NCBI GenBank assembly: GCA_039583875.1 | Contig: CM077162.1 | Location: forward strand, 109,773,808-109,837,807 | DNA from: Platanthera guangdongensis | Taxonomy: Eukaryota; Streptophyta; Magnoliopsida; Asparagales; Orchidaceae | DNA: 64,000 nucleotides | Direction of reading: 5' to 3' | The notes under the pieces: generated by a model | Database searches by the model: none | Seen by the model: only the letters and a program-made list of their open reading frames with translations | Told to the model about the DNA's origin: nothing | Translations under genes and position numbers: made by a program | In this document: positions 44,332-54,532 of the stretch, piece by piece | Position numbering within the stretch: position 1 is the first letter of the stretch | How the letters are laid out: each line of letters starts with the position of its first letter

Positions 44332-45178
44332 TGTACAACCCCGTGTCCGGCGAGCGAGTCCCGCCAGGGAAGTCGAGCAGACCTAGCCCCGCGACCCGCA
44401 CCCAAGCGGCAAACAGATATACGGCAGGAAGGCTGGCCCGCTCCCGCCCATTTCAGGCAAGCGGGTAGGGCGAGGCGAGCGAGCGGGTCGCGCAGAGAAC
44501 CGCTGGCCAAAGCGGATGGGTTTGGCGACCCGCGATTAGCGAGCCGATCGGGGGGGTCGCGGTGGCCGCCTGCCAGCCCCTACACGCGACCGGGCCGCCG
44601 GCCCGCCCCGGCAGAAGACAGGCAGGTCGCGGTGGTTCGGCTCGCGCTCGCCCAGGAAGAATAGGCGGACCGCTGGAGCCAGGTCGTGCCCGCGTCCCGC
44701 GGAGGGGGATTGGAGGCGAGCTGACTCCCCAGGGGTGTGAATAGCCCCTTAGAACGCGGAGCCACGCTGTTGGTAGACCAGGTTGGACTGCGCATAGCTA
44801 CTCAGGACAGCGGAGTTTGTCTGTTTGCAGACCCAACCAGGGGCTTTTTGGTATTTTCAGGTCAGTTCTTTTGGTTATCGGCAGTTTAGATTCCAAAAAA
44901 CTATAAATAAGACCCAAGGGGTACCTCAGAGGGCACATTTTTAGTACCTCCTTATTCTCGTTTTCAAGTGCTCTCTGAGGGTACCTTAGCTCGGCTTCTG
45001 GCTAAGGAGGGGAAGCGCTCAAAGATCTTTCGGGTTTGTGGTGGCACCTCCCTGCCGAGCCCTTGGGTCTGTTTCTTCTTGTCTTCTTCGTTGTTTTTCT
45101 TGCAGGAGCAAAGTAGGCGCGAGACCACCCCTTCCCAAAGGGTCGAACTCCACAAGAGGCCGGATTCCGGTTTCAACA
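44332..45178 (+). repeat. 5' LTR of the Tat-lineage element
   Basis: Runs from TGTACAACCCC to GTTTCAACA, about 847 bases, GC-rich in its first 450 bases. A TATAAATA box is at 44902-44909. The left edge is inferred from loss of copia homology. TGTGTACAACC starting two bases earlier is equally possible. Confidence 0.7.
44902..44909 (+). promoter_or_regulatory. TATA box of the Tat-lineage LTR
   Basis: AACTATAAATAAGACC, followed by a pyrimidine-rich R/U5 region. Confidence 0.65.
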
Positions 45179-45179
45179 T

Positions 45180-45196
45180 TTTGGTGCGGTGAGCGT
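45180..45196 (+). promoter_or_regulatory. Primer-binding site of the Tat-lineage element
   Basis: TTTGGTGCGGTGAGCG follows the LTR end. It is the counterpart of the TTTGGCGCCGTCTGTGG-type site usual in this lineage (recalled), with several changes. Confidence 0.6.
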
Positions 45197-45272
45197 GGAC
45201 AGTGGTCAGTGCAGAAAAGCTTCGGCGAGCTCAATGATGGGAGGACAAGGATCTGACAGGCAGGACTCGCCG

Positions 45273-45294
45273 CCCCCCCCCCCCCCCCCCCCCC
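45273..45294 (+). repeat. Run of 22 C in the Tat leader
   Basis: The homopolymer lies 19 bases before the gag ATG at 45314. Its length may be a sequencing estimate. Confidence 0.8.
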
Positions 45295-45313
45295 GCCTCT
45301 CTCAACAGTAGGG

Positions 45314-47225
45314 ATGTTGGAGGACTTCAGGAACAAGGTGCTGGGCCTCGTCAAGATCGCACTCGGGGCGCGGGCCGAGTACTCGACTCCGGTAGCCCAG
45401 ATCGCGGCTGCCCCCTCTTTGGGCGAGGACGCCCCTGGCCGGCGAGCTAGAAAGGAAGTGGCCGAGGAAGGCCGAGGGTGCGAACTCTCGGGGCGCGAGC
45501 TTTTCCCCGGCTCGACAAGCCGAGGCAGGTTCGACGAGTTGGGCTCACGAGACTCGCCAGCTCTCCCAGTGGGGGGGGGGCAGTCCTTTCAGCGAGCTGG
45601 TCTCCTCAGCTCCAGTCCCAGATGGGTTTAGGGAACCCGAGATGTCTTACTACACTGGGAAGGGAGACCCGGTCCAGCATATCCAATGATTCGAGGATGT
45701 GGTCTCCATCCGACAGATGTCGGACGGATTCAAATGCCAACTCTTCGCCATCACTCTCCGGGAGAAGACGAGGGAGTGGTTCCACCAGCTGCCGGCTAGT
45801 TCCATCTACTGCTTCGAGGACTTGCGCCGAGGGTTCATGCTGAGGTTCACTACTTCGAAGAAGAGGAAGAAGGAGTCTGATTCTTTGTTCCACATTAAGC
45901 AAGGAGTGAACGAGACGTTGGGGAGCTACGTGGATCGATTCCAGGAGGAAGTTACCCAGGTCCAAGAGATGCCGGGCCATAGTCTGATGATGGCCTTTAC
46001 CCTGGGCCTGCAGCAGGTGTTCTTCCGAATGGAGCTGAAGAGAGTTCCCCCTCTCTCCTACGAGGAGTTGATGGAGAGGGCGGCGAGAGAGGTCGACGGG
46101 GAGGCGTCGAATCCGGAGTTCGCAAGAAAGCTAGCCAGGTGGGCCACCGAGGAAGAGAAAGAGTCAAGAAGAGAAAAGGCACAGGAGGAGAGAAGGGGAG
46201 AACCTAGGCAGAGGGAGCAAAGGCAGCTCCAGTGGCAACAACAGCCGAGGTGGGGGCACAAGGAGCCCGACCGCCAGCTGGGTTGGAGACCTGAGTGGCA
46301 GGGACAAGGGGCACCAAGAGGATACTACGGAAGGGGTCACCATCAGGGGAGGCAAGATCAGTTCCACCCACCGGGCTGGAGGCAGGGCCAGAGGCCCCGG
46401 CTCCCCGATCAGGAGGAGGCCATGGTCATAGCTTTGGGAGCAAGGAGGGGGATCATGAGGAGGAGGAGAAGGGAGGTCAGGGTGGAGCTGCCCTATTGCG
46501 ACTTCCATCAGGAGGAGGGGCACGCGACGGCCACGTGCCCGGAATTCTTGGAGATGAGAGGGAATAGGGAGTGGCAGCAGCAGCAGCAGGAGGCGCGGCA
46601 GGAAGTAAGGATCGAGGAAGTTCTACCTCGGGCGGAGGAGGATCGTTGCGAGGACCGGTTGGATGTCGGGACCCGAGGAGGGATCAGAGTGATCCATGGG
46701 GGAGTGGGGATCGAGGCTTCCCGCAAGGCAAGCCTCCACACCATGTACCAGCGGAGCGTCGCCTCTACATCCCAAACCCCGCCACCGAAGGAGAGGATCA
46801 CCTTCTCCAGGAGTGATATGCCAGACCACGAGGATCCGTTCTGTGATGCGCTGGTCATCAAGGCCGCCATCGAGAATTTCACTGTCTCTCGGATCCTCGT
46901 GGACAATGGGAGCTCCGTCAACGTCGTCTTCAAAAAGGCGTTTGACGCGATGAAGGTGGAGGCTAAGAGGGTGCTGGCCTCGGACGGGCCCTTGTTCGGG
47001 TTCTCGGGAGAAAGGAAGGAAGTAGAGGGAGGAGTTGGCCTCCATGTCACCCTGGGGGGGGCAGTCCCGAAACTACGAGTTCGTCATTGTGGACGCCCCC
47101 AGCAGCTACAGCGCCATCTTCGGGAGGCCTCTCATCAGCGCCTTCCGCTGCGTCCCCTCGTCTTTCCATCAGTGTTTGAAGTTCAACGCTGAGGGGGTCC
47201 AGGTCAGGGTCAGGGGGGACCAAAG
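45314..47225 (+). pseudogene. Tat-lineage gag and protease
   Basis: The ATG at 45314 (MLEDFRNKVLGLVKIALG) is the likely start. The frame breaks in a run of ten G near 45571-45580. A TGA at 45687 replaces the Trp expected before FEDVV. Gag then stays open: QLFAITLREKTREWFHQLP, FKHQV-type capsid end, a Gln/Arg-rich stretch, and the knuckle-like CDFHQEEGHATATC. The protease has ILVDNGSSVNVVF (about 46893), with Asn for the usual Thr or Gly. A second frame break lies in a run of eight G (47054-47061), and a third near 47222. Both G runs are typical slippage or sequencing-error sites. Confidence 0.82.
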
Positions 47226-48960
47226 ATGGCGCGGGAGTGTTATGTCACCGCGGTGAACACCATCTCTTGGAAGGAAGGAGCCGAGGAGATGGGACGGAGG
47301 ATGGAGGAGGTCGAGCAGGAGGCAGGAGGGGAGGAGCCAGGAGTTAAGGACCGCGCAGGAGAGGCGGAAGGAGGAGATCTAGAGGAGGTAGCCGAAGTGA
47401 GGGGCGCGGGAGAAGAGATGGAGGTAGAGGTCCCTGTCTCGGAGGAAGGGGATGCTGAAGGATGGGCAGAACAATCCAGGCTGGAGGTAGCAGAGGAAGT
47501 GGTGGAGCTGGAGGTGCTCACCCGAGGGGGCAGGATGGAGAAGGTTCGTGTCAGCGGAGGGCTGACCCCGGAGGACCAAGGCAGGATGCTGGAGTGCATC
47601 CAGAAGAACGTGGACATCTTCGCCTGGAACTCCGCGGAGATGCCGGGGGTTGACGCGGATGTGGCCTGCCACCGCCTCAACCTGGACCCGGGAACTCGCC
47701 CCGCTCAATAGAAAAAGAGGTCCACGACGGATAAGCTGGCGGAGCCCATCAGGGAGGAGGTGGCAAAGCTTCTCAAGGCTGGCTTCGTGTCCGAGATTCA
47801 GTACCCCGGCTGGGTCTCCAACGTTGTGATGGTTAAAAAAGGAGACGGCCGATGACGATTGTGTATCGATTTTTCCTTACTTAATAAAGCTTGTCCTAAG
47901 GACTGTTATCCTTTGCCTCGGATCGACGCGCTGGTTGACTCAGCCGCCGGCTTTTCTGTAATGAGTTTTTTAGATGCCTTTTCAGGTTACCATCAGATCA
48001 GGATGCACCCCCCGGACATCAAGGAAGTCTCATTCATCACGGGGGATGGATGCTACTGCTACAAGATGATGCTGTTCGGACTGAAGAATGCTGGGGCCAC
48101 CTACCAAAAAAATGATGGATAGGGTCTTCAAGGAGCAGAGGGGAAGGAATTTGGAGGTATACGTGGACGACCTCATGATCAAAAGTCGGGATGTGAACAC
48201 CCACCTCCGAGACCTAGAGGAGACCTTCGCCACCCTACGCAGATACAAGATGCGGTTGAATCCCCTTACGTGTCTCTTTGGGGCCAGGAGGGGAAAGTTC
48301 TTGGGGCACCTCCTCACCCCCGCGGGGGTCGAGCCGAATCCAGACAAGGTCAAGGCTATCCTGGAGCTGGGGTCCCCGCGGAATGCAAAGGAGGTCCAAC
48401 GATTGACGGGGAAGCTAGCAGGGCTGAGTCGCTTCCTTTCTCGGGCATGGGAGAAGTGCTCCCCCTTCTTCAAAACGCTAAGGGGAGGTCAGAGGTTTGA
48501 ATGGACGAAGGAGTGCGAGGAGGCGTTCCAGGCCCTCAAAGTGCAGTTGACACACGCTCCGCTGCTCCAAGGGCCAAAGGAGAGGGAGGACCTTTTCCTA
48601 TACCTCGGGGTCGGGGCAGAGGCCTTGAGCTCCGTATTGGTTCGTGAAGAAGGGAAGAGGCAGCTCCCTATTTATTACGTCAGCCGGGTCCTAAGGAAGG
48701 ACGAGCTCCGGTATCCGATCTTGGAGAAGCTTGCATTCGCACTAATCATCTCGGCTCGGAGGCTGCGACCTTACTTCTAGTCACACTCAATCCGAGTGGT
48801 GACCGACCATCCTCTCCGCAACATCTTCGAGGGGGTGGAGCATTCAGGCCGGCTGGCCAAGTGGTCGGTGGAGCTGAGCGAGTTCGATGTCTCCTTCGTT
48901 TCGCGGCTCTCGATCAAAGCTCAGGCGATGGCCGACTTCCTGGCCGACTACGTGGTAGAA
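47226..48960 (+). pseudogene. Tat-lineage reverse transcriptase and first RNase H
   Basis: An acidic linker (GEEMEVEVPVSEEGDAE) leads to TPEDQGRMLECIQKNVDIFAW, the RT N-terminus. Stops occur at 47709 and 47853 (Trp expected). RT motifs: RLCIDFSLLNKACPKD, FLDAFSGYHQI, LFGLKNAGATYQ. A run of A near 48104 shifts the frame. MMDRVFKEQRGRNLEVYVDDLMIKS then restores RT with intact YVDD. RNase H 1 reads FLYLGVGAEALSSVL and VTDHPLRNI; its first catalytic Asp is not obvious, in keeping with the degenerate first RNase H of this lineage. A TAG at 48778 replaces Gln. Confidence 0.85.
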
Positions 48961-48984
48961 GTAGCGGAGGAGGAGCTCACCCGC

Positions 48985-49317
48985 CCGACTCCTTGGAAGG
49001 TGAGGGTGGATGGAGCCTCAGGGAGGCATTCTCTTGGAGTGTGGATGGTCCTGGAAAGCCCTCAAGGGACTCAGATTGAGCAGACGGTGGTGGTGCACTT
49101 TCCCATTACCAACAACCAGGCCGAGTACGAGGCAGTGATAGTGGGGCTGCTCCTGGCCAGGGAGCTGGGGGTGCGGGATGTGGAGGTCCTAACCGACTCC
49201 ATGGTGGTGACTTCCCAGATCAACGGGGAGTTCGAAGCAAGGGAACCCACCCTGAAGTTGTACTTTGCCAAAGTGAAGGGGGTCATAGGCACCTTCTAGA
49301 CCTTCTCCATCCGACAC
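48985..49317 (+). pseudogene. Second, archaeal-type RNase H of the Tat-lineage element
   Basis: WKVRVDGASGRHSLGVWMVL carries the first catalytic Asp, NNQAEYEAVIVGLL the Glu, and VEVLTDSMVVTSQI the second Asp. A TAG at 49297 replaces Gln in GTFQTFSIRHVPR. All catalytic residues I can place are intact. This extra domain between RNase H and integrase is the mark of the Tat group. Confidence 0.85.
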
Positions 49318-50700
49318 GTGCCAAGGGGAGAGAACGAACAAGCCGACCAGTTAGCAAAACATGGTCCCCGGGCAGGGGGCACCATCACCGACCTGTTCCG
49401 CCCCTCCATCGAAGAAGGAGAGCTCATGGAAATCGACCAACAAGCTTCATGGATGGATCCAGTAGTATTTTTCCTCTCCATAGGAGAATATCCGGAGGGG
49501 GTAGACAGGAAGAAGCTGAGGCACAAGTCAGCTTACTACCTCCTCAAAGACGGGCAGCTATACAGGAAGACCCTCTCCGGGATGCTGGCTCGCTGCGTGG
49601 CCGAGGGCGAGGCGCAGAGGATCTTGGAGGAAGTCCACTCCGGGGAATGCAGGAGTCATTCCGGGAGCCGGACCCTGGAGGGAAGGATAGTCAGGCAAGG
49701 GTATTTCTGGCCCACCCTGGGCCGAGACGCCGCGGAGTTCGCAAGAAGATGTCATAAGTGCCAGCTGTTCGCCCCCCTCCAGCTACAGCCGGCCCAACAA
49801 CTCAAGAGTATCAGGGCCCCCTGGCCCTTTGCAATCTGGGGAATGGATTTGGTTGGACCGTTTCCCCAGGGCAGCGGTCAGAGAAGGTTCCTCATAGTGA
49901 TGATCGACTACTTCTCGAAGTGGATGAAGGTGAAGGCGTTGGCCAAGGTGACCTACCAAGTGATCAGGAACTTTGTTTGGGGGGAGATCATCTATCGCCA
50001 TGGGCTGCCCCAGGCCATCATCACAGACAACGGACCCCAGTTCGCTAGTGCCGAGTTCACCAGCTTCTGCGAGCAGCTTGGAATCGACCTCAGGTTCGCC
50101 TCGGTCCACCACCCCAGGAGTAACGAGCAGGTGGAGGCCGCGAACAAGATCATCGTCAATCTCCTCAAGAAGAAGGTGGAGAATTTGAGGGGGAGCTGGG
50201 TAGAGCAGCTCCCCGCAGTTCTTTGGGCCCTAAGAACCACCCCTAACACGGCTACGGGGGAGACCCCCTTCAAGCTCTCCCATGGGTGCGAGGCGGTGCT
50301 TCCCGTAGAATTTGAAGTCCAAACGCCGCGAGTTGGGGCGGCCAGAGAGGGCCGAGAGGAATGGCGAGCCGAGAACGAGGTGGAGCTGAGACTCTCCCTT
50401 GACATGGTGGAAGAATTGAGGGACCTTTCGGCCATCCGACAGGAGGAGGTAAAAAGATGGATGGTCAAATACTTTGACAAGCATGTCAGGGTCAAGCAGT
50501 TCGCGGAAGGAGACCTGGTGCTGAAGAAGGTAGACGCGGCAGGAAGGTCAGCGACCGTAGGGAAGCTCAACCCCAGTTGGGAGGGGCCGTTTATTGTGAA
50601 GGAAGTTTTGAAGTCGGGGGGCTATCGGCTCCAAAATGTAGAGGGCGAGACCCTGAGTCTCACCTGGAGTGGAGACGACCTGAAAAGGTTTTTTCCCTAA
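49318..50700 (+). CDS. Tat-lineage integrase, open over 460 codons
   Basis: The frame is uninterrupted to the TAA at 50698-50700. The zinc region has HSGECRSHSG and CHKCQLF; the core has IWGMDLVGPFP, AIITDNGPQFAS and NEQVEAANKII, with D, D and E all present. The C-terminal domain (FAEGDLVLKKVD, LNPSWEGPFIVKEV) ends SGDDLKRFFP, the usual end for this lineage, with no chromodomain. It is in frame with the RNase H upstream and is translated only as part of the polyprotein, so upstream stops disable it. Confidence 0.88.
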   Translation: MPRGENEQADQLAKHGPRAGGTITDLFRPSIEEGELMEIDQQASWMDPVVFFLSIGEYPEGVDRKKLRHKSAYYLLKDGQLYRKTLSGMLARCVAEGEAQRILEEVHSGECRSHSGSRTLEGRIVRQGYFWPTLGRDAAEFARRCHKCQLFAPLQLQPAQQLKSIRAPWPFAIWGMDLVGPFPQGSGQRRFLIVMIDYFSKWMKVKALAKVTYQVIRNFVWGEIIYRHGLPQAIITDNGPQFASAEFTSFCEQLGIDLRFASVHHPRSNEQVEAANKIIVNLLKKKVENLRGSWVEQLPAVLWALRTTPNTATGETPFKLSHGCEAVLPVEFEVQTPRVGAAREGREEWRAENEVELRLSLDMVEELRDLSAIRQEEVKRWMVKYFDKHVRVKQFAEGDLVLKKVDAAGRSATVGKLNPSWEGPFIVKEVLKSGGYRLQNVEGETLSLTWSGDDLKRFFP

Positions 50701-50757
50701 ACGCCTGTAAGCTACACGTTGGTTATAATAAATTCCTTCCCCCCCAGTATTGTCCAT

Positions 50758-51151
50758 AAAATTTCAGAATTTTGATTCGCACTCTGTAGGAGAACCTAGG
50801 AAATTTCAATTAAACAAACTCGACGAGTGGTACTCCAATGCCTACGAGAGCAATAAAATCTATATAGAGCAGACAAAATTATATCATGATAAAAATATTC
50901 GACATCCAAAAATGTTTCAACCGGGCGATCAAGTCCTTCTTGTTAATTCACAATTGCGGTTATTCCTAGGAAAACTTAAGTCGCACTGGTCTGGACCATT
51001 TGTGGTAAAGCAGGTTTTTCCATATGGCACGATTCTGGTTTCGCACCCAGATAAGGGTGAATTCAAAGTAAACGGTCATCGGTCAAAACTCTATTTGTCA
51101 AACGATTTAATTACCACTACGACGGAAAAAGTAGTGTTATTGAACACTTGA
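50758..51151 (+). pseudogene. Athila-type integrase C-terminal fragment
   Basis: RKFQLNKLDEWYSNAYESNK, YHDKNIRHPKMFQPGDQVLL, LRLFLGKLKSHWSGPFVVKQ and VFPYGTILVSHP are the standard end of an Athila integrase. The frame is open and ends at a normal place. It begins in mid-domain at the junction with the Tat element, so the rest of pol is missing. Confidence 0.82.
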
Positions 51152-52842
51152 ACTATTTTTATTTATTTGGACTTTAATAATAATTTAAGACTTCTTATTG
51201 TTGGAAAATATTCTTTTTGGTCGAGCTCAAACGACCTTTTAAACAAAGGACGCTCTTGGGAGGCAACGCAAGGTTTTTTTTTCTGTTTTCTTTATTTTTC
51301 ACTTTTTGCCCCGGGCAGCTCTGACATGCTGAGGTTTCCGATTGTCGGCTCCAACATTGCTAATTCCACCAGAAATTCGGGATAATATTTCGAGAAATTC
51401 CAAAGCGCAAGCTTGGGGGAGCGACATCACCCAGGCATTCGTAACTCGCAAATCTGGGGAAGTACCTATTTTATTTTATTTAATTTCAGTTTACTTTATT
51501 AGCTTCTCTCTCTCCTTATCCTCCTTCTCCATTGAGGATAATGTTTAACATTAAGTGTGGGGGAGTGTTTCCTTAAATAGTTTACTTTAGAAAAATTTAA
51601 AATATATATATGTAATCTTTTGAAAAATCCCAAATAAAATTGAGTTAATTTTTTCAAAATAAATTAATACCCCTCCAATTTACATTTTATTGTTTTTAAG
51701 CACATGTCTACTTGCTTAGTTAGAATAAATAAGATTAATTTTCTGTTTAAATATGTTTATCGAGTAGTATGTTGACTGTTGCAGTGTTCCTATTTAGGGT
51801 TGTATGTTGTTTTTGAAAATATATTTTGAATCTTTTTCACTTTTTTCTAGCCTTTCTTTTTATTTCTTTTACTTTTATAAAACCTATAATCCTTTATTTT
51901 TCCTGACTAAAATATTATTAAACATTAATCAGTATTAAGTGTAGTAGACACAAACTGGTCTTGACGCTTATTATCACTGTTTTCATGAAAACAAATTCTT
52001 CATTTTCTATTTTAGTGATTATCTTTTTTTCAAAATTTCAAAGCTTTACGTTGAGTAGATTTAGGAAGCATGAAAATGATCTAGACATTTCTTTTAGAAA
52101 CATTTGAGCCTTTTCACCCCGCCTAACAACAATCGTTAGTAGCCATTTTGTGCCTTTTCATTTCCTTTTTGTATCCCCACTTTTTATTATTACCACGACA
52201 AAAAAGCTTACCAATATGCACACTTTAAAATTTTTTTTTGAGTTTTAATTGCTAAAGCGCATATTTTTGAAAAAATGTGGAATATCATTATATTATCTTT
52301 TGCTACAAAAGTAGAAAGGTTTAAGTATGAAAAATGGAAAAAATGTATTTTATGGAAAAAGTAAAAGAAATAAAAAAATGTGAAAAATATTTTTTTTGGC
52401 TAGCATTATTTTGGCAAAGCTCACTTCGTTTTGTTTTAAGCCCTAGTGATTCATACTTCTTACGTTTACTTTTTTAGTATAGTAGCGAGAAACTAGATAG
52501 AGTAAGTGTTTTTTTATAGAAATATTGATCTTTGTCTTGATTGACTATGGTTTTAATTTGTCTCTTAGAATTTAGTAGTGACTCAATGAGCTTTTTACTC
52601 GCTACTTTATTAAGTTTTAATTTTGTAAAAATTTGGGATGATTTTTTTATATTTAGTAAAAATTATAAAATTTCGTGCTAAGTTAAAGTAGGAATTTTAA
52701 GTTCTTTTTAAAAATTCCTATACCTCTAAATTCATGTCTTTCTCGTTTATAGCATTTTTAAACTTTTCAATTAATCTTGTTTAATTTTGCTAACTCGTAG
52801 TCCATGCTTGAGGACAAGCAAGATAATTAGTATGGGGGAATT
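51152..52842 (+). other. Athila 3' non-coding region with polypurine tract
   Basis: A 1.7-kb AT-rich stretch with no conserved gene. It contains AAGTGTGGGGGAGTG (about 51550) and ends GAGGACAAGCAAGAT ... TATGGGGGAATT, the polypurine tract (52831-52842) abutting the LTR. Intact Athila elements may carry an env-like ORF here, but none is recognisable. Confidence 0.7.
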
Positions 52843-53033
52843 TGATGAAACATAATTTATCTTAGTTTAATAGGGCAAAAATATGAATATTCTCCTTTAA
52901 ATTTTCTATCTTTTGTAATTTTTAGTTTCTTTTTAGTTTCTTATCTTAATTATTGTTCTAACTTTGTTTAATTTCTGTTTTTTCAGTTCTTTAGATTCTC
53001 TCCTGTTACACACCCCCTGGTCATGCCCTCCCA

Positions 53034-53366
53034 GGGCGTGTACTTAGGGCGTATAACCCAAATGGAATGAAGCTATTGATCCGAAGTCAGATTCCAGGAA
53101 AATTCAGCATACACGCCTTCGGTCACGCCTGTGTACCACCACCATGGGCGTGTCTCTGGGGTGTGTCTCGCAAAGTCTTGAAAAATCAATGCAGCTTGAC
53201 TTTGCCCACTCCATCGTCACACCGAATCTAACATGCCCCTCGTACAAGGGCGTGTCATCTGGGCGTGTAACCCAACCACCATGCCAGTCACTTCCACACT
53301 TTAATTTTAGCCATAAAATTCATGCTGGATCTGACATGGCTGACCCGAGCATGTAAGGGGGCGTGT
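53034..53366 (+). repeat. Cluster of GGGCGTGT motifs in the Athila LTR
   Basis: Exact copies begin at 53034, 53146, 53248, 53261 and 53359, with the inverse ACACGCC and CACGCC words between them. The last copy is 18 bases upstream of the TATA box. Confidence 0.75.
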
Positions 53367-53383
53367 ACTTCCCAAAAGATTTC

Positions 53384-53391
53384 TATAAATA
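53384..53391 (+). promoter_or_regulatory. TATA box of the Athila LTR
   Basis: TTCTATAAATAGCC, directly downstream of the GGGCGTGT cluster. Confidence 0.7.
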
Positions 53392-54401
53392 GCCACAAGC
53401 TCCAAGAATTGGGTGCAGATTGGAAGCCTTGTAGAGGGCTGTTGAGAGTTTATTTTTAGAATATTTTAGCATAATGTTTTCAATTCCTAACATTCTTGTA
53501 ATCATGTTTATCATTTTTGTAGTCTTTTTGGAAACTCTCTTTGTAATGTCCTTTGGTCCTTTAGGTAGTTTCTTTCCAATAAGAAACAAAATACTTTGCT
53601 ATTCCTTTTCTCTCTCTCTCTTTCTTATTATGCATATTCTTAACATGATTTTTATTCACTACTTCCTCATGAGTAACTAAATCCTCCTGATACTCGATCT
53701 TCATGATCCGAGGTTGAGTTTATTAAGTTATGATGCATTAGTTTACTTTCTCTTTTTAAGATTTTGGCCTTAAATTTTCTCTTGAAATATCATGTTTGTA
53801 ATATATAATAAATATATAATCCCCATCTAGGTTTTCACTCTTAGCTAGCCAAGAGGCTCATGGTTTGAATTGAACACTCAAGAGTAAAGAGGGGATGACA
53901 TAAATCTCACGGTTTGGAGTGAAATCCAATAGCATGGTTCACTACTTAATGCGAGCTTTAGATATTAAAACACGGATGAGAGTCCGGTCTGATTTTCCTA
54001 ACCTCAATTGGGGACGTCTTCGAGAGAAGCATGTTAAAGCATTGGGAACCCCCACAGTCAAGGACCTTTACCTTATTATGTTTTAGATTGTTATCCTATC
54101 TTTGAGCAATTTAAGCCGAGGTGATTCATAATCGCGTACTATCCCTCAACCAACGTTCAACCCTCTTTTTAATCATTAGCAGTTGTCTTTCTTAATAGTT
54201 TCAAGTAATTTCATTTTTCTAATTTAGTAATCAAACCTTAAATCCTTCGTTAAGATAATAGAAATTTGTGTGAGTATAAGTACTCAACGGTTCCTGAATT
54301 TAAATACGACACTTGTGTCCCCCTACTATAAATTGATTGGTATAATTGCCTTTATTTGATTGTCAGTTCGAATTTCTTTTTGTAACGATTTGAGGACATC
54401 A

Positions 54402-54532
54402 ATCACCATACATGCAAGAGAATGTGGTAATCTGTAACTCTTCTTATATCATACTGTCACTTTATAGCTTGTGTATATCATTTACAATGAATTATTGAAT
54501 TAGTGTTTTAAATTCTTCAAATAAGGGGAGAT
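54402..54532 (+). other. 3' end of a SIRE-type copia element with polypurine tract
   Basis: A non-coding AT-rich stretch ends AAATAAGGGGAGAT, the polypurine tract directly before the TGTTGGGTCC start of the LTR. The rest of this element is absent to the left because Athila sequence adjoins. Confidence 0.7.

Larger units (their letters stand above)
44332..50757 (+). mobile_element. Tat-lineage Ty3/gypsy element lacking its 3' end
   Basis: Order: 5' LTR, primer-binding site, poly-C leader, gag, protease, RT, RNase H, archaeal-type second RNase H, integrase. The dual RNase H marks the Tat lineage. It is GC-rich, unlike its neighbours. No 3' LTR or antisense gene follows. After the integrase stop at 50700 only 57 bases remain before Athila sequence. 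It was inserted in the copia element at 43392-44331. Confidence 0.85.
52843..54401 (+). repeat. 3' LTR of the Athila-type element
   Basis: Runs from TGATGAAACA to GGACATCA (1559 bases), so its ends form the inverted repeat TGATG/CATCA. It contains five GGGCGTGT motifs upstream of a TATAAATA box at 53384-53391. ATCAC follows directly (54402-54406) and would be one copy of the target duplication. Its partner is lost. Confidence 0.82.

Noticed and set aside
44329..44795. GC-rich open frames at the left of the Tat LTR as host coding sequence
   Set aside because: Frames are open on both strands because of high GC, and the block lies inside a TG...CA LTR followed by a TATA box and a primer-binding site.
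45606..48473. Minus-strand open frames opposite the Tat gag and RT
   Set aside because: Shadows of GC-rich sense codons; the sense strand has clear gag, protease and RT motifs.
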